A stretch of 44,063 bases of DNA from JAAGZL01 sp050288625 (GTDB lineage: Bacteria; Pseudomonadota; Gammaproteobacteria; Chromatiales; Chromatiaceae): the NCBI GenBank assembly GCA_050288625.1, contig JBNKEE010000019.1, positions 1 to 44,063 on the forward strand, given 5' to 3'. Below are positions 33,069 to 41,657 of this stretch, piece after piece. The notes under the pieces were generated by a model. It did not search any database and had not been told where the DNA came from. It was given only the letters and a program-made list of their open reading frames with translations. The translations under genes and the position numbers were made by a program. Within the stretch, counting starts at the first letter, position 1; each line of letters starts with the position of its first letter.

Positions 33069-33812
33069 TTATTCTTCACTTAGTTTTTTCATACTAATGA
33101 TTGCATGGCCTTTAAACATTTCCTTAGATATTTTGTTAAGTTTTTCTATCATGACTTCTGATGATTTTATCAGGCTGTCTGTCGACTGGATCATTTGGTC
33201 TGTATATTTGATTATTGTTGTATATTTCAATGGGCCTAAAGCCTTATTTAGTTGTTGGATTGTGGCTCCTTGGTTTAAATCAAGATCTGCTTTTTCCAAT
33301 GCTTCCTGAATTCTGCTTGAGTGGTAGTTTGATCGTTCTAATATGACTTCAAATGTGGCGTATGCTTCAGACTGGTATAGTGAAAGTTCTAGTAAGATAT
33401 TTCTGTATTTTGTTTTTAATATGAAAGATAAAGAATCAAGATCAATTTCCTTGTATGAGCCCATGCCTAAAGCAGGCAAGATGGCTAAGTGTCTAATCTC
33501 TGAATCTTTAAACTCATTAATAAACTGATCTCTATAATTAACCAATTTATTGTAGTGGGTTATGATGTGATATATGGTTTTATTAACTGATTCTACATTG
33601 CGTTTTGTTTCTTCGTTTTTTCGCCATTTATTTTGAAGGATAAAGGCATATTTAGCACCAAAAAATGCTGCAGCTAATGTCGTAATTCCGGTTAATAGGA
33701 TTTCTAAGATTTTGTTATCTATTTTGACTGTAAGAATCAAGATGGCGCCTACTAAAAAACCAATAATAGTACTTGTTATGACTTGTTCATTTTTTCCTGG
33801 AAAAATATCCAT
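33069..33812 (-). CDS. Membrane-anchored protein of unknown function
   Basis: A 247-aa protein with two N-terminal helices (~13-30, STIIGFLVGAILILTVKI; ~35-56, LLTGITTLAAAFFGAKYAFILQ), then ~190 residues of mostly helical, charged sequence (KNEETKRNVESVNKTIYHII; SSEVMIEKLNKISKEMF) that may form coiled coil in the cytoplasm. The DNA is clearly AT-richer than its neighbours and rich in AAA, ATA and TTT codons, which suggests recent acquisition. It is flanked by dispersed repeats on both sides. I recognise no family. Confidence 0.72.
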   Translation of the reverse strand: MDIFPGKNEQVITSTIIGFLVGAILILTVKIDNKILEILLTGITTLAAAFFGAKYAFILQNKWRKNEETKRNVESVNKTIYHIITHYNKLVNYRDQFINEFKDSEIRHLAILPALGMGSYKEIDLDSLSFILKTKYRNILLELSLYQSEAYATFEVILERSNYHSSRIQEALEKADLDLNQGATIQQLNKALGPLKYTTIIKYTDQMIQSTDSLIKSSEVMIEKLNKISKEMFKGHAIISMKKLSEE

Positions 33813-33914
33813 AGGGCATTTTTAAAAGTATTTGACGGTTAGATTAGAGTTTTTGATCGTGACGAAATACCGTACAAACGTCATTATGTCAATGAGTAGC
33901 GAAGATATTAAAAT

Positions 33915-33944
33915 GGTCATCCCGCGACTTGATCGCGGGATCCA
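33915..33944 (+). repeat. Short palindromic repeat (CCCGCGA..TCGCGGG type)
   Basis: GTCATCCCGCGACTTGATCG followed by CGGGATCCA, near identical to 15624-15653. It abuts the histidine-kinase remnant, whose stop codon lies 9 bp further right. The rest of 33813-34096 holds only that remnant. Confidence 0.75.
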
Positions 33945-33952
33945 TGAGAAAA

Positions 33953-34050
33953 CTACGAGTGCAGTTGCAAAGACATCATAACCACACTCCCATCCACAAG
34001 ATTTTCCGCCACCGCCTCGCCGCCATGAAATTCACAGATTAGTCGTGCCG
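33953..34050 (-). pseudogene. Remnant of a PdsS-like histidine kinase C-terminus
   Basis: Read on the minus strand, the frame ending at the TAG at 33953-33955 gives RLICEFHGGEAVAENLVDGS and then VVMMSLQLHS. The intact kinase at 34820 ends RLICEFHGGKAVAENLADGS followed by GVRMGLRLYL. About two thirds of these ~30 residues agree. Upstream of the match, frames break at TAA and TGA within 12 codons, and no other kinase part is seen. It is a fossil of a paralogue or of a duplication. Confidence 0.75.
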
Positions 34051-34096
34051 GAAAAAGAGGGCGCGGTCATTATGTAAATAACAAATACGCAACTTT

Positions 34097-34738
34097 TTAC
34101 TTTGTCCTAGACAGACTCCATGTACTCTCAGAGCTTAAAACACCCTGAGTGTAGACTTTGTGATTAATATTCAAGGTTGCATCATAGACAGTTATAGAAC
34201 GTACTATCTCGCGAAAGATGCTTCCGCCTGATGCTGCAAGGGTTCTGTGTTGCTGCAAGAAGGTAATGCTATTTGGCGTTATGGATTTTACATCGATATC
34301 ACCTACGCTTGAGTGTGCGTCAACGCGTAATAGAGATCCGTTTAGGATCAATCTCAGCATTTCATTGTGGGTGCTTTTTTTGTTTGTGTCATATAATTCT
34401 GCCTTTATGACCGCGTTTGAAGATCCCTCTTTGCCTTTGGCTTTTATTGTGTAGTTATCTGGTTTTGTTCTTGGTTTTTGTTTTGTTCCATAACATAAGT
34501 ATCCAGAGGAGATTCCATTCCATTCCCCAGATAGAGACTTTAAGATGGAGCGAACAATATTTTGTTCATTATGCGTGAGCTGACGCACCTTCACAGGTTC
34601 AATAACCAACTCACCATTCACTACGCTGGGCGAGTCACTAAAGCAGTTGGCTGTATTTCCGGGTAAAGGCACTACTAACAATATAATGCATAGAACATAC
34701 CTTAAGCTAAAAGAGTAGATTAAACAGTTTATGTTCAT
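34097..34738 (-). CDS. Predicted secreted protein, function unknown
   Basis: A 213-aa protein with an N-terminal signal peptide (YVLCIILLVVPLPGNTANC). The mature part has two early cysteines (NCFSDSP, GYLCYGT) that may form a disulfide, and beta-rich Ser/Thr-containing sequence ending STWSLSRTK. AAGGA lies 9 nt before the ATG. It sits between the kinase remnant and pdsS on the same strand, 81 bp downstream of the pdsS stop. I do not recognise the family, and a link with the sortase system is only positional. Confidence 0.7.
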   Translation of the reverse strand: MNINCLIYSFSLRYVLCIILLVVPLPGNTANCFSDSPSVVNGELVIEPVKVRQLTHNEQNIVRSILKSLSGEWNGISSGYLCYGTKQKPRTKPDNYTIKAKGKEGSSNAVIKAELYDTNKKSTHNEMLRLILNGSLLRVDAHSSVGDIDVKSITPNSITFLQQHRTLAASGGSIFREIVRSITVYDATLNINHKVYTQGVLSSESTWSLSRTK

Positions 34739-34819
34739 GTCGAAGTCCTTGTTAAACCTAACCGTTATCGTTTTGTTGGTTCAGATGCGAAGTTAGCAGC
34801 ATATGTTCGATAAACCAAA

Positions 34820-36931
34820 CTACAGGTACAGCCTCAACCCCATCCTCACCCCACTTCCATCCGCAAGATTCTCAGCCACCGCCTTGCCGCCATGAAACTC
34901 ACATATGAGTCTTACCAGATAGAGCCCAAGTCCCAGGTGCGGGTCGTCGCCCTTGATGCTGCGTACCGATACCATGGATTGAAATAGTTCCTGCTGCATA
35001 CCGTCGGGTAGGGTAGGGCCTTGGTTGCAGACGTTTAGGTTGATTTGGTGATCGCTCTTGCTTAATTCAAACCTTATGGGGGTATCCGGTGTGTGGAAAT
35101 CTATGGCGTTGTTGACCAGTTTGTCTAGTGCCTGGCTGATAAGATCTGGCGCTCCCTTGATCTTGATCTCTTCACTTGGAATATCCATTTCAAACTTGAT
35201 GTCAGGGAAGGCGGTGCGGTAGCTCTCTAAGGCGACTTGCAACAGATCGGTCAGATCAAACAGTTCCATCTCAGTCTGTTGCAGGAGTTGTTCCAACCTG
35301 GTGGCCTCGCGCATGCGGCGTAGTATCTTATTCAGGCGTTCGGTGCCTTCTTGGGCGCGCTGTATATAGCGGTGGTGTTCTTCAGGAGACGGATCATATT
35401 CCAGATTCTCCAGGGATGACTTGACCACGGTGATCGGGGTCTGCATCTCATGGGCCAGGCGTGAGGCCATGGCCTCTAGATAGCGGTTGTATTCGGTAAG
35501 ACGGTTGAGCACCCCGGAGAAGCTGCGATCCAGGTCGCCGATCTCGTCCTTGGTCCGGGCCGGTTTCAGTTGTCCTATGATGCGCCCGTCGTGAGTCACC
35601 GCTTCTTCCACCCGATTGCGCAAGCGTGTGATGCGGCTTGTGAGCAGGGTGGCGAAGCCGAGCAGGATAAGAACGGTGATGGAGAGAAAGCTTAGGGTGA
35701 TTCCGAAGAGTTTTTCCATGGCCTGATTTTGCAGGGAGAGAATCTGGTTGGTGGTCTGCTCCACCACCACCGCTCCCAAGACTCTGTCCGCTGATTTGAT
35801 AGGCCAGGCAGCCGACAGGATCATGGCCTCGCCGTCCGGGGTGCTGCGGCGTCTAGCGTATGGTTTACCCTTAAGGGCGGACTCGATCTCTTTGCTCTCG
35901 ATATGGGTAGTTCCAGCCAGCTCATCCTCGAATTCGCCGCTGGGTTGATCCAACACCAGGCGGATCAGCAGGTGCAGGATGCTTCTGGATAGTGACAGCT
36001 CGGTTTCAGGTGTTTCTTCCTCAGACAGTTGCAGTTGCCCACGTTTTGCCAGCACCCGTTGATTGCTATCCAGCACCCAGATGCGGGCGCTTTCATGTTC
36101 CAGTGCGCCGATGATCCCCTCCAGTTCTCGGTTGGGGGTGATTAGCCAGCCCAGGGTTTCGACCTGGCGGATGTCTGCGCTGGAGGCCCAGCCGGCCACC
36201 TCTCTTGTAGATGTGTCGTCCACATCAGTGAGTTGGAAGCCGAGCCTGTCACCCACCATATTCTTGGGTATGCGCAGTTCCATGATGTAGCCGTCACTGT
36301 TCTCCCTCCACTCGCCATGGATGCGAGTCTCGGTGCCGAGTTGTCGTGGTCTCTTATGATCGTTGGATATGCGCATGGCATTGACCGGACCGGGGGCGCT
36401 GGTGGCGATGCGGTATTTGGCCAGTGTCCCGTTGGGGCGTTGCATAGCTATGTCCAGATGGTCACACTGTTCGGTGCTAAAGACACCGGGTTGGTGATAG
36501 ACGATATCCTTGTCTTTGACCCGGAACAGCAGATAGAGATAGTTGCCGCGTTCTCCTACTAGATTCTCGAACTCGGTCTCATCGTTGCCGCGGTAGCTCC
36601 AGAGATTGCGCATATAGGGGGACCACTCCTCGGTGTAACCATCCAATTGGATGTTGCTGTGCAGGGGGTGGATGTAGATGGCGGACTCAGGATCGGCTCC
36701 GGCGTATGCCGGCAGACTGGAGATGAACAGCTCATCCCGATTGTGCAGGATGGTGGCCACCGCCTGGGCTGTACCCAGTAGCATGGTCTCCTGGGCTTGG
36801 CGCAAAAAGTTTTCGGTTTCCTGGATAAAGCGGTAGCCGGCCCAGGGGATGACCAGGAGAGTGAGTGCCACCAGTAAGAGTTTGAAGCGTATACTGTGAT
36901 AGAAACGTCGCTGAGTTCTGCTGCTGGACAT
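34820..36931 (-). CDS. pdsS: Proteobacterial dedicated sortase system histidine kinase
   Basis: A 703-aa sensor kinase. From ATG 36931: helix ~16-33 (LLLVALTLLVIPWAGYRF), a ~370-residue periplasmic part, helix ~408-431 (LFGITLSFLSITVLILLGFA), HAMP, a HisKA H-box with H494 (RLAHEMQTPITVV), and a HATPase domain with LDKLVNNAIDFH and GLGLYLVRL. The periplasmic part opens with NIQLDGYTEEWSP and contains YIMELRIPKNMVGDRLGFQL, as in carbohydrate-binding CBM9-like folds. Length and layout match the Pds kinase family. It begins 7 nt after pdsR. The longer frame to 37000 lies inside pdsR. A substrate such as a surface glycan is inference. Confidence 0.9.
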   Translation of the reverse strand: MSSSRTQRRFYHSIRFKLLLVALTLLVIPWAGYRFIQETENFLRQAQETMLLGTAQAVATILHNRDELFISSLPAYAGADPESAIYIHPLHSNIQLDGYTEEWSPYMRNLWSYRGNDETEFENLVGERGNYLYLLFRVKDKDIVYHQPGVFSTEQCDHLDIAMQRPNGTLAKYRIATSAPGPVNAMRISNDHKRPRQLGTETRIHGEWRENSDGYIMELRIPKNMVGDRLGFQLTDVDDTSTREVAGWASSADIRQVETLGWLITPNRELEGIIGALEHESARIWVLDSNQRVLAKRGQLQLSEEETPETELSLSRSILHLLIRLVLDQPSGEFEDELAGTTHIESKEIESALKGKPYARRRSTPDGEAMILSAAWPIKSADRVLGAVVVEQTTNQILSLQNQAMEKLFGITLSFLSITVLILLGFATLLTSRITRLRNRVEEAVTHDGRIIGQLKPARTKDEIGDLDRSFSGVLNRLTEYNRYLEAMASRLAHEMQTPITVVKSSLENLEYDPSPEEHHRYIQRAQEGTERLNKILRRMREATRLEQLLQQTEMELFDLTDLLQVALESYRTAFPDIKFEMDIPSEEIKIKGAPDLISQALDKLVNNAIDFHTPDTPIRFELSKSDHQINLNVCNQGPTLPDGMQQELFQSMVSVRSIKGDDPHLGLGLYLVRLICEFHGGKAVAENLADGSGVRMGLRLYL

Positions 36932-36938
36932 CTGATGT

Positions 36939-37628
36939 TCAGCTATTCCAGCGGTAGCCCATGCCATAGATGGTCTCGATAGCATCGAACTCGGGATCAA
37001 TATGGCAGAACTTACGCCTTATGCGTTTGATGTGAGTGCTGATGCTGGAGGCGTCCACCAGGATATTGGCCGCATCCATCAACTGGTCCCTGGTGCGTAC
37101 ATGGCCAGGATGGTTGGCCAGGGCGTGCACGAACCAGATCTCTGTGATGGTCAGGTCCACCGGTTCATTCTTCCATGTTATCTGCAGGCGATGCATATCC
37201 ATGCGCAGCTTGCCGCGCTCCAGCACCTTATCCTGCTGTACCGGTTGCTGGATTGCCTCCATGCGTCTGAACAGGGCGGCGATGCGGGCGCTGAGGTGGG
37301 CCAGACTGATGTCCTTGGTCAGGTAGTCGTCAGCCCCAAGGCGCAGGCCGGACACCGTATCAAGCTCACTATCACGGGCCGTTAGGAAGATAATAGGTAA
37401 GGTTGGGGATAGGGCGCGCAGCTCGCGGCACAGCTCAAATCCGCCGTCCACGTCATCTCCCAGTCCGATGTCCAGGATGGCCAAATCCGGCAGTTTCACG
37501 CGGAAGTCGTTTAGGGCCTGTTTTCTGTCCGCGTACCCTTTTACCTGATAACCTTGGCGCTGCAGTACGTCTGTGTAATTGCCCAGGATGGCGGCTTCAT
37601 CTTCCACTATGGCGATCTGTTTGCTCAT
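36939..37628 (-). CDS. pdsR: Proteobacterial dedicated sortase system response regulator
   Basis: A 229-aa OmpR/PhoB-type regulator. The receiver domain (1-~122) has phosphoacceptor D53 (AILDIGLGDD), acidic pocket E9-D10 and the LTKD lysine. The winged-helix DNA-binding domain (~135-229) ends DAIETIYGMGYRWNS. It is cotranscribed with pdsS. OmpR-family proteins bind direct repeats spaced about one helical turn, and such an array lies at 41902-41960, before the sortase-target operon. An AT-rich 250-bp region separates it from the divergent CBS gene. Confidence 0.92.
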   Translation of the reverse strand: MSKQIAIVEDEAAILGNYTDVLQRQGYQVKGYADRKQALNDFRVKLPDLAILDIGLGDDVDGGFELCRELRALSPTLPIIFLTARDSELDTVSGLRLGADDYLTKDISLAHLSARIAALFRRMEAIQQPVQQDKVLERGKLRMDMHRLQITWKNEPVDLTITEIWFVHALANHPGHVRTRDQLMDAANILVDASSISTHIKRIRRKFCHIDPEFDAIETIYGMGYRWNS

Positions 37629-37883
37629 TGTTGCTCTTATTTACAGGCTATTCACGGTTATAGATAGACTACCACTATATTCAAATTATTTGGTTGCATG
37701 TGAAAATTTCGGCTTATCATAAGGAAATTCTTAGGTTAATAAAATATGATTATACATACAGCAATATTTGTGATTTTTAATAATGTCATATTACTCTAGA
37801 CTAAATATTAACCATTAAATAATAAAGGGGCTTTCAAGCATAAGACATCTGTTAGATCAAAACGGTTACGAGGAGATGAGAAA

Positions 37884-38471
37884 TTGAACACTGGTATCAA
37901 GAAATTAAATAAGCACAGTCTGGAAAAAGATGTCACCTACTTTCGCCCTATTCAGGATCTTCCTGAGAAGGTAACCATGAATAGTCCGGCGGTAGATGTT
38001 ATGACAGATCTGAAGAGGGTTACCGCCATGAGTATTAGCCCATGCGCGACCCTGGATGAGGCGAGCCAGCGTATGACATCCAGTAATGTGCATTTGTTGT
38101 TTGTCACCAACCAGTTTCACCATGTGCTTGGCATTATTACATCCAACGATTTGATCGGAGAGAAGATGGTTAAGTACCTGAGCCAGGTTGGGGGCAAAAG
38201 GGAAGAGGTCATGGTGCGTGACCTGATGACGCCTCAGAGCAAGATTGAGGTGTTGGATATGTCTGAAATCAAGACGGCCAGGGTATCCGATGTAGTTGAG
38301 GTCATGAAACATGCCGGGCGGCGTCACGCCCTGGTGGCGGACCGCGACTTCAGCGGTTCCCAAGTGATCTGTGGTGTGCTATCTACCGTGCAGATCAGCA
38401 AGCAGTTAGGTGAGGAGATCGTGGATTCAGGTGTGGCCAAAAATATGGCTGATATGGCCCTCAAGGTGTGA
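37884..38471 (+). CDS. CBS-domain pair protein
   Basis: A 195-aa cytoplasmic protein made mostly of two CBS domains (~45-100 and ~110-185; VMTDLKRVTAMSISPCATLDE, VRDLMTPQSKIEVLDMSEIK). These usually bind adenosyl nucleotides. There is no effector domain, so it is a stand-alone Bateman module. The start is TTG at 37884, with a strong AGGAGATGAG ribosome-binding site 3 nt upstream. The gene has its own AT-rich upstream region and a terminator. It is divergent from pdsR, but a functional link is unproven. Confidence 0.85.
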   Translation: MNTGIKKLNKHSLEKDVTYFRPIQDLPEKVTMNSPAVDVMTDLKRVTAMSISPCATLDEASQRMTSSNVHLLFVTNQFHHVLGIITSNDLIGEKMVKYLSQVGGKREEVMVRDLMTPQSKIEVLDMSEIKTARVSDVVEVMKHAGRRHALVADRDFSGSQVICGVLSTVQISKQLGEEIVDSGVAKNMADMALKV

Positions 38472-38504
38472 GTTAACTAACCTCAAGTGTAAAGATTCAA
38501 ATCT

Positions 38505-38536
38505 GACAGGGTGCAGCGATGCTTCACCCTGTTTTG
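38505..38536 (+). terminator. Rho-independent terminator of the CBS gene
   Basis: ACAGGGTG and CACCCTGT pair, with inner AGC / GCT pairs, and are followed by TTTGTT. It lies between the CBS gene stop and the stop of the convergent YqaA-like gene, abutting the latter. Confidence 0.75.
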
Positions 38537-38971
38537 TTATGAAACTAGCCCGTTGAACAGTCCGAGCAAAAGGGCGTAGCGCAGACCCTTCCCCAGGGCG
38601 ATGTATAGAGTGGACGGTATGGCCCTGATCCCACTCCAACCTGCAGCCAGGCACAGCGGGTCGCCTATCACCGGTAGCCATGACAACAGGAGTATGGGAG
38701 AACCGCGGCGAGCGATACGTTCCACCGCCGCTATCTGTTTTGGGTCTTGCAACACCCGACCTGGGAAGCGCCGGGCAATCCACCACCCGATCAGCCAACT
38801 GCTCATACCACCCAGGCTGTTACCTATTGTTGCGATCAGCCAGTAGAGACCCTGGCTTTCCGGGGCATTGCCTACGGCATAGAGAAGCATGGCTTCTGAT
38901 CCTCCCGGTAACAGGGTGGATGCCAGGAAGCTGCCGACGAACAGGGCTAGTGGTCCGCTCGTCTCAATCAT
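38537..38971 (-). CDS. yqaA: YqaA-family (DedA/SNARE-associated) membrane protein
   Basis: A 144-aa inner-membrane protein with four or five hydrophobic segments and the family blocks FLASTLLPGGSEAMLLY, ATIGNSLGGMSSWLIGWW and LSWLPVIGDPLCLAAG. The acidic residue in GGSE and the arginine region near the first helices are typical of the VTT/DedA fold, which moves lipids or ions in some members. ATG 38971 overlaps the stop of the methyltransferase gene (ATGA), so translation is coupled; a 6-codon longer frame is possible. It is last in the leftward operon. Confidence 0.87.
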   Translation of the reverse strand: MIETSGPLALFVGSFLASTLLPGGSEAMLLYAVGNAPESQGLYWLIATIGNSLGGMSSWLIGWWIARRFPGRVLQDPKQIAAVERIARRGSPILLLSWLPVIGDPLCLAAGWSGIRAIPSTLYIALGKGLRYALLLGLFNGLVS

Positions 38972-39888
38972 GCCTTGAACAACCAGCACCTGTGGACAGT
39001 ATGGCGTTTGAAATCGTCAGGGATGGTCTTGTGGGTTATCTCCTCCCCATGTGCACCGATGCTGGGGTCGATCCTGAATCTGCGTAGGTTGTTGGAGAAT
39101 ATGATTTGCCCGTCCGGGTTGAGTAGTTGCACACACCCCTCTAGCAGCCTAGGGTGATCGCGCTGTACATCTAGGATATCGCGCATGCGCTTAGAGTTGG
39201 AGAAGCTGGGCGGGTCCAGGATGATCAGGTCGAAACGCTCTCTCTTCTTCTGCGCCATGTAGAGATATTTGAACACATCCTCACGCACCAGCTGGTGTTT
39301 GCGCGGGTCCATGTTGTTCAAGTCAAGATTGCGTCGGTTCCAATCCTGATAGGTGTTGGAGAGATCGACACTGACCGTGCGATCGGCACCGCCAGCAGCG
39401 GCATATACACTGAAGGATCCGGTGTAGGCGAACAGATTGAGTATGCGTCTGTTCTGGGACATATCCCGCACCATGGCGCGAGTGTTGCGATGGTCCAGGA
39501 ACAGCCCTGTATCGAGATAGCTGTGCAGGTCCACCTCAAAGGCGAGTCCGGCCTCGTGTACGATAAACGGTCTGCCGCGTCTATGCAGCCGTTCGTATTG
39601 TGCGCTTCCCTTCTGCTGTTGCCTGCTCTTGAAAGCGAGGTGCTCTTTGGGTATCTGCAACACCTCACACAACATAGGTGCGATATCTTTTTCGTTTATC
39701 TCCTCATCATTGCGCAGAACGGTTTGGGCGTGCACATGCCCCTCATACCAGTCGATGAGCAAGGGAAACTCAGGGATATCCCGGTCATAGATGCGATAAC
39801 AGCTGATCTCTCGTCGCCGTGCCCACTTGCCCCAGTGGCGTAGGCTTTTGCGCATGCGATTGGATAGAGGTGTAAGGTCTAGAGTCAC
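38968..39888 (-). CDS. RlmK-like 23S rRNA methyltransferase, stand-alone
   Basis: A 306-aa class I SAM methyltransferase that looks like the C-terminal half of E. coli RlmKL (YcbY), which makes m7G2069. Shared blocks are NRMRKSLRHWGKWARR, YLDTGLFLDHRNTRAMV, LNLFAYTGSFSVYAA (SAM site) and the catalytic DPPSFSNSKRM. The THUMP/RlmL half is missing, so it is either a separate RlmK or a paralogue. The ORF begins 18 nt after the ATPase gene and overlaps yqaA. The rRNA position methylated is inferred from similarity. Confidence 0.85.
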   Translation of the reverse strand: MTLDLTPLSNRMRKSLRHWGKWARRREISCYRIYDRDIPEFPLLIDWYEGHVHAQTVLRNDEEINEKDIAPMLCEVLQIPKEHLAFKSRQQQKGSAQYERLHRRGRPFIVHEAGLAFEVDLHSYLDTGLFLDHRNTRAMVRDMSQNRRILNLFAYTGSFSVYAAAGGADRTVSVDLSNTYQDWNRRNLDLNNMDPRKHQLVREDVFKYLYMAQKKRERFDLIILDPPSFSNSKRMRDILDVQRDHPRLLEGCVQLLNPDGQIIFSNNLRRFRIDPSIGAHGEEITHKTIPDDFKRHTVHRCWLFKA

Positions 39889-39906
39889 GGTGGAGAAGGA
39901 TGTAGG

Positions 39907-41655
39907 TTACTGCATAACCTTGGTCTCTCTTGTGCAGACGATCTCTTTTTGGAACCTGGATCCGTCGGGAAAGACCTGGGAGGTAACGAAGATCTGCGGC
40001 AGGTCTTCACTCAGTTCCGGCAACACTGCCAGGGAGTTGATGGTGCGCTCCTGATCGAAGAAGGCGAAGGGCTCATCCAGGATCAGGAACTGGCTGCTCT
40101 TCACTCTTCTGCTGGCCAGCTCCTGGGACAGGGCTAGCCGCACAGCCAACATGATCTGGCGCTGGGTGCCGCTTGATATTTCATCCAGATCGAGATAACC
40201 GCGCTTCTCGCTGGAGAATACCTGGATGGTCATCTCGTTGTCGATCTCCAGATGTTCATAGCGTCCCTCGGTAAACAGGGGCAGGGTCATGCCCACATGT
40301 TCCCGGATCACGTGGTTGAAACGCAGAGATAGATGGCGGCTAGCTCCTATCAGCAGTTCGATGGCTATCTCTCTGGCTGCATTGGCCCTGGTCAGGTCTT
40401 CGATCCTACGCGTAAGGTTATTAGCCTTGTTCTCCAGGGAATTGGCCTTTTCTATGCGTTCCTCTTCCTGGCGGATAGGTTCAACCAGCTCCTGCAGAGT
40501 CTCGTTTTGTTTGTCCAGTATGCCTTGTAGATGGTCCAGGAGAGGTTGCATCTCCTGCGCTATCTTTACTGCAGCTATTTCGCTGTTGGCAGTTTGTCCT
40601 GCCAATGTTTGGCAAGGTTTAATTACCTCTTCCTGTATCTCTGGTGCGGAGCAGATCCCCTCCATATGCCTGGCGAATTGGGCCCCTGTCTGGTTAAGAC
40701 TTTTGATCTTGAGGTTATATTCTCTAACAAAAAACGCCAGCAGTATTACCGGTAAGGCGACCCATGCCATGCTGCCAGGGAGATGCTTGCCCAGGTTGCT
40801 CAGCCAGGAGGCCTGGGTATCGAGGTTAAACAGCACGCCTACCCAGGATAGGAGAAGGAATAGCATGATGGCGGAACACAGGGCCAGCCCTGTGGTCAGG
40901 CTCTTGCGCATTGCCTTGGATTTAACCAGTAGAGGGTATGCGGTTGCGTATTGTATAAAGGATGATTCGTAGTTTTCTAGGACATCATCCAGTCGTTGTT
41001 TGGTCTTTTCTGCCTCCTTTTTTTCAGTCTGTAGACTGTGCAGGTATTTTGGATCAATGGCCAGGGAGGCAAGATCATCAGCGGTCAGCTGTTGTTCTAT
41101 CTGTAGTTCATCGATGTTATCCCTGGCATTTTGCAGATCCTTTTCTGTCATATCTCCCGCCATTTCCAGTGTGGAGATGCCGGCTATGGTCTTTAGGGTC
41201 ATGCTATGTGGATGGGGGCTGGTTATCTCACGCTGAGCCAGATAGAAGGATTCGATAAATTCGTCGTAGCCAAATCCTGTTAGTTTAAACATGGCGTCAG
41301 CCACCTTGTTTGCACCTGTGGCTATCGGATTGTCTTGGTCATCCTTTGGGCAAAGTTTGGCAGAGTGATTGCCCTCAATATCTAGCCCTCTATTCAGGGT
41401 GTAACTTTTTCCGTCTTCAAAAAATGTGATGGTGACAGAACAACGGTTTTCACCCCAACGGATAAGCTTGTTTAGATCACCGTGATCGAGAGAGAAGGTG
41501 CGACCGAATAGGGCAAAACAGATGGTTTCACCGATGCTGCTCTTGCCTGACTCATTCTGTCCGCTGATGGCGATTACGCCCTGAGGTGGGATGTCCTGTA
41601 GATACAGGCGTTCGTATTTTAGGATGTTTTCTGCTTGTACACTCTGGATGATCAC
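39907..41655 (-). CDS. SbcC/YhaN-like ATPase with membrane-spanning hairpin
   Basis: A 582-aa SMC-like ATPase. The N-terminal head has Walker A GQNESGKSS (32-40) and the C-terminal head has DEISSGTQRQ and Walker B FLILDEPFAFF. Between them is a short coiled coil interrupted by two hydrophobic helices (~252-275, LTTGLALCSAIMLFLLLSWV; ~296-311, AWVALPVILLAFFV), which should anchor the arms in the membrane, as in YhaN. SbcC/YhaN proteins normally act with an SbcD/YhaO nuclease, but none is adjacent here. A 65-aa protein gene precedes it by 2 nt. The function is unknown; DNA repair or defence is possible. Confidence 0.85.
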   Translation of the reverse strand: MIIQSVQAENILKYERLYLQDIPPQGVIAISGQNESGKSSIGETICFALFGRTFSLDHGDLNKLIRWGENRCSVTITFFEDGKSYTLNRGLDIEGNHSAKLCPKDDQDNPIATGANKVADAMFKLTGFGYDEFIESFYLAQREITSPHPHSMTLKTIAGISTLEMAGDMTEKDLQNARDNIDELQIEQQLTADDLASLAIDPKYLHSLQTEKKEAEKTKQRLDDVLENYESSFIQYATAYPLLVKSKAMRKSLTTGLALCSAIMLFLLLSWVGVLFNLDTQASWLSNLGKHLPGSMAWVALPVILLAFFVREYNLKIKSLNQTGAQFARHMEGICSAPEIQEEVIKPCQTLAGQTANSEIAAVKIAQEMQPLLDHLQGILDKQNETLQELVEPIRQEEERIEKANSLENKANNLTRRIEDLTRANAAREIAIELLIGASRHLSLRFNHVIREHVGMTLPLFTEGRYEHLEIDNEMTIQVFSSEKRGYLDLDEISSGTQRQIMLAVRLALSQELASRRVKSSQFLILDEPFAFFDQERTINSLAVLPELSEDLPQIFVTSQVFPDGSRFQKEIVCTRETKVMQ

Positions 41656-41657
41656 GG

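Noticed and set aside
33880..34075. 10-bp direct repeat GTCATTATGT flanking the kinase fossil as a target-site duplication
   Set aside because: No transposase or terminal inverted repeats lie inside, and a single 10-mer match within ~200 bp can arise by chance.
34740..34819. Possible integron attC-like site upstream of the 213-aa gene (GTTAAACCTAAC and GTTAGCA motifs)
   Set aside because: The two core-like motifs are not arranged with the paired L boxes and spacing of an attC site, and no integrase is present.
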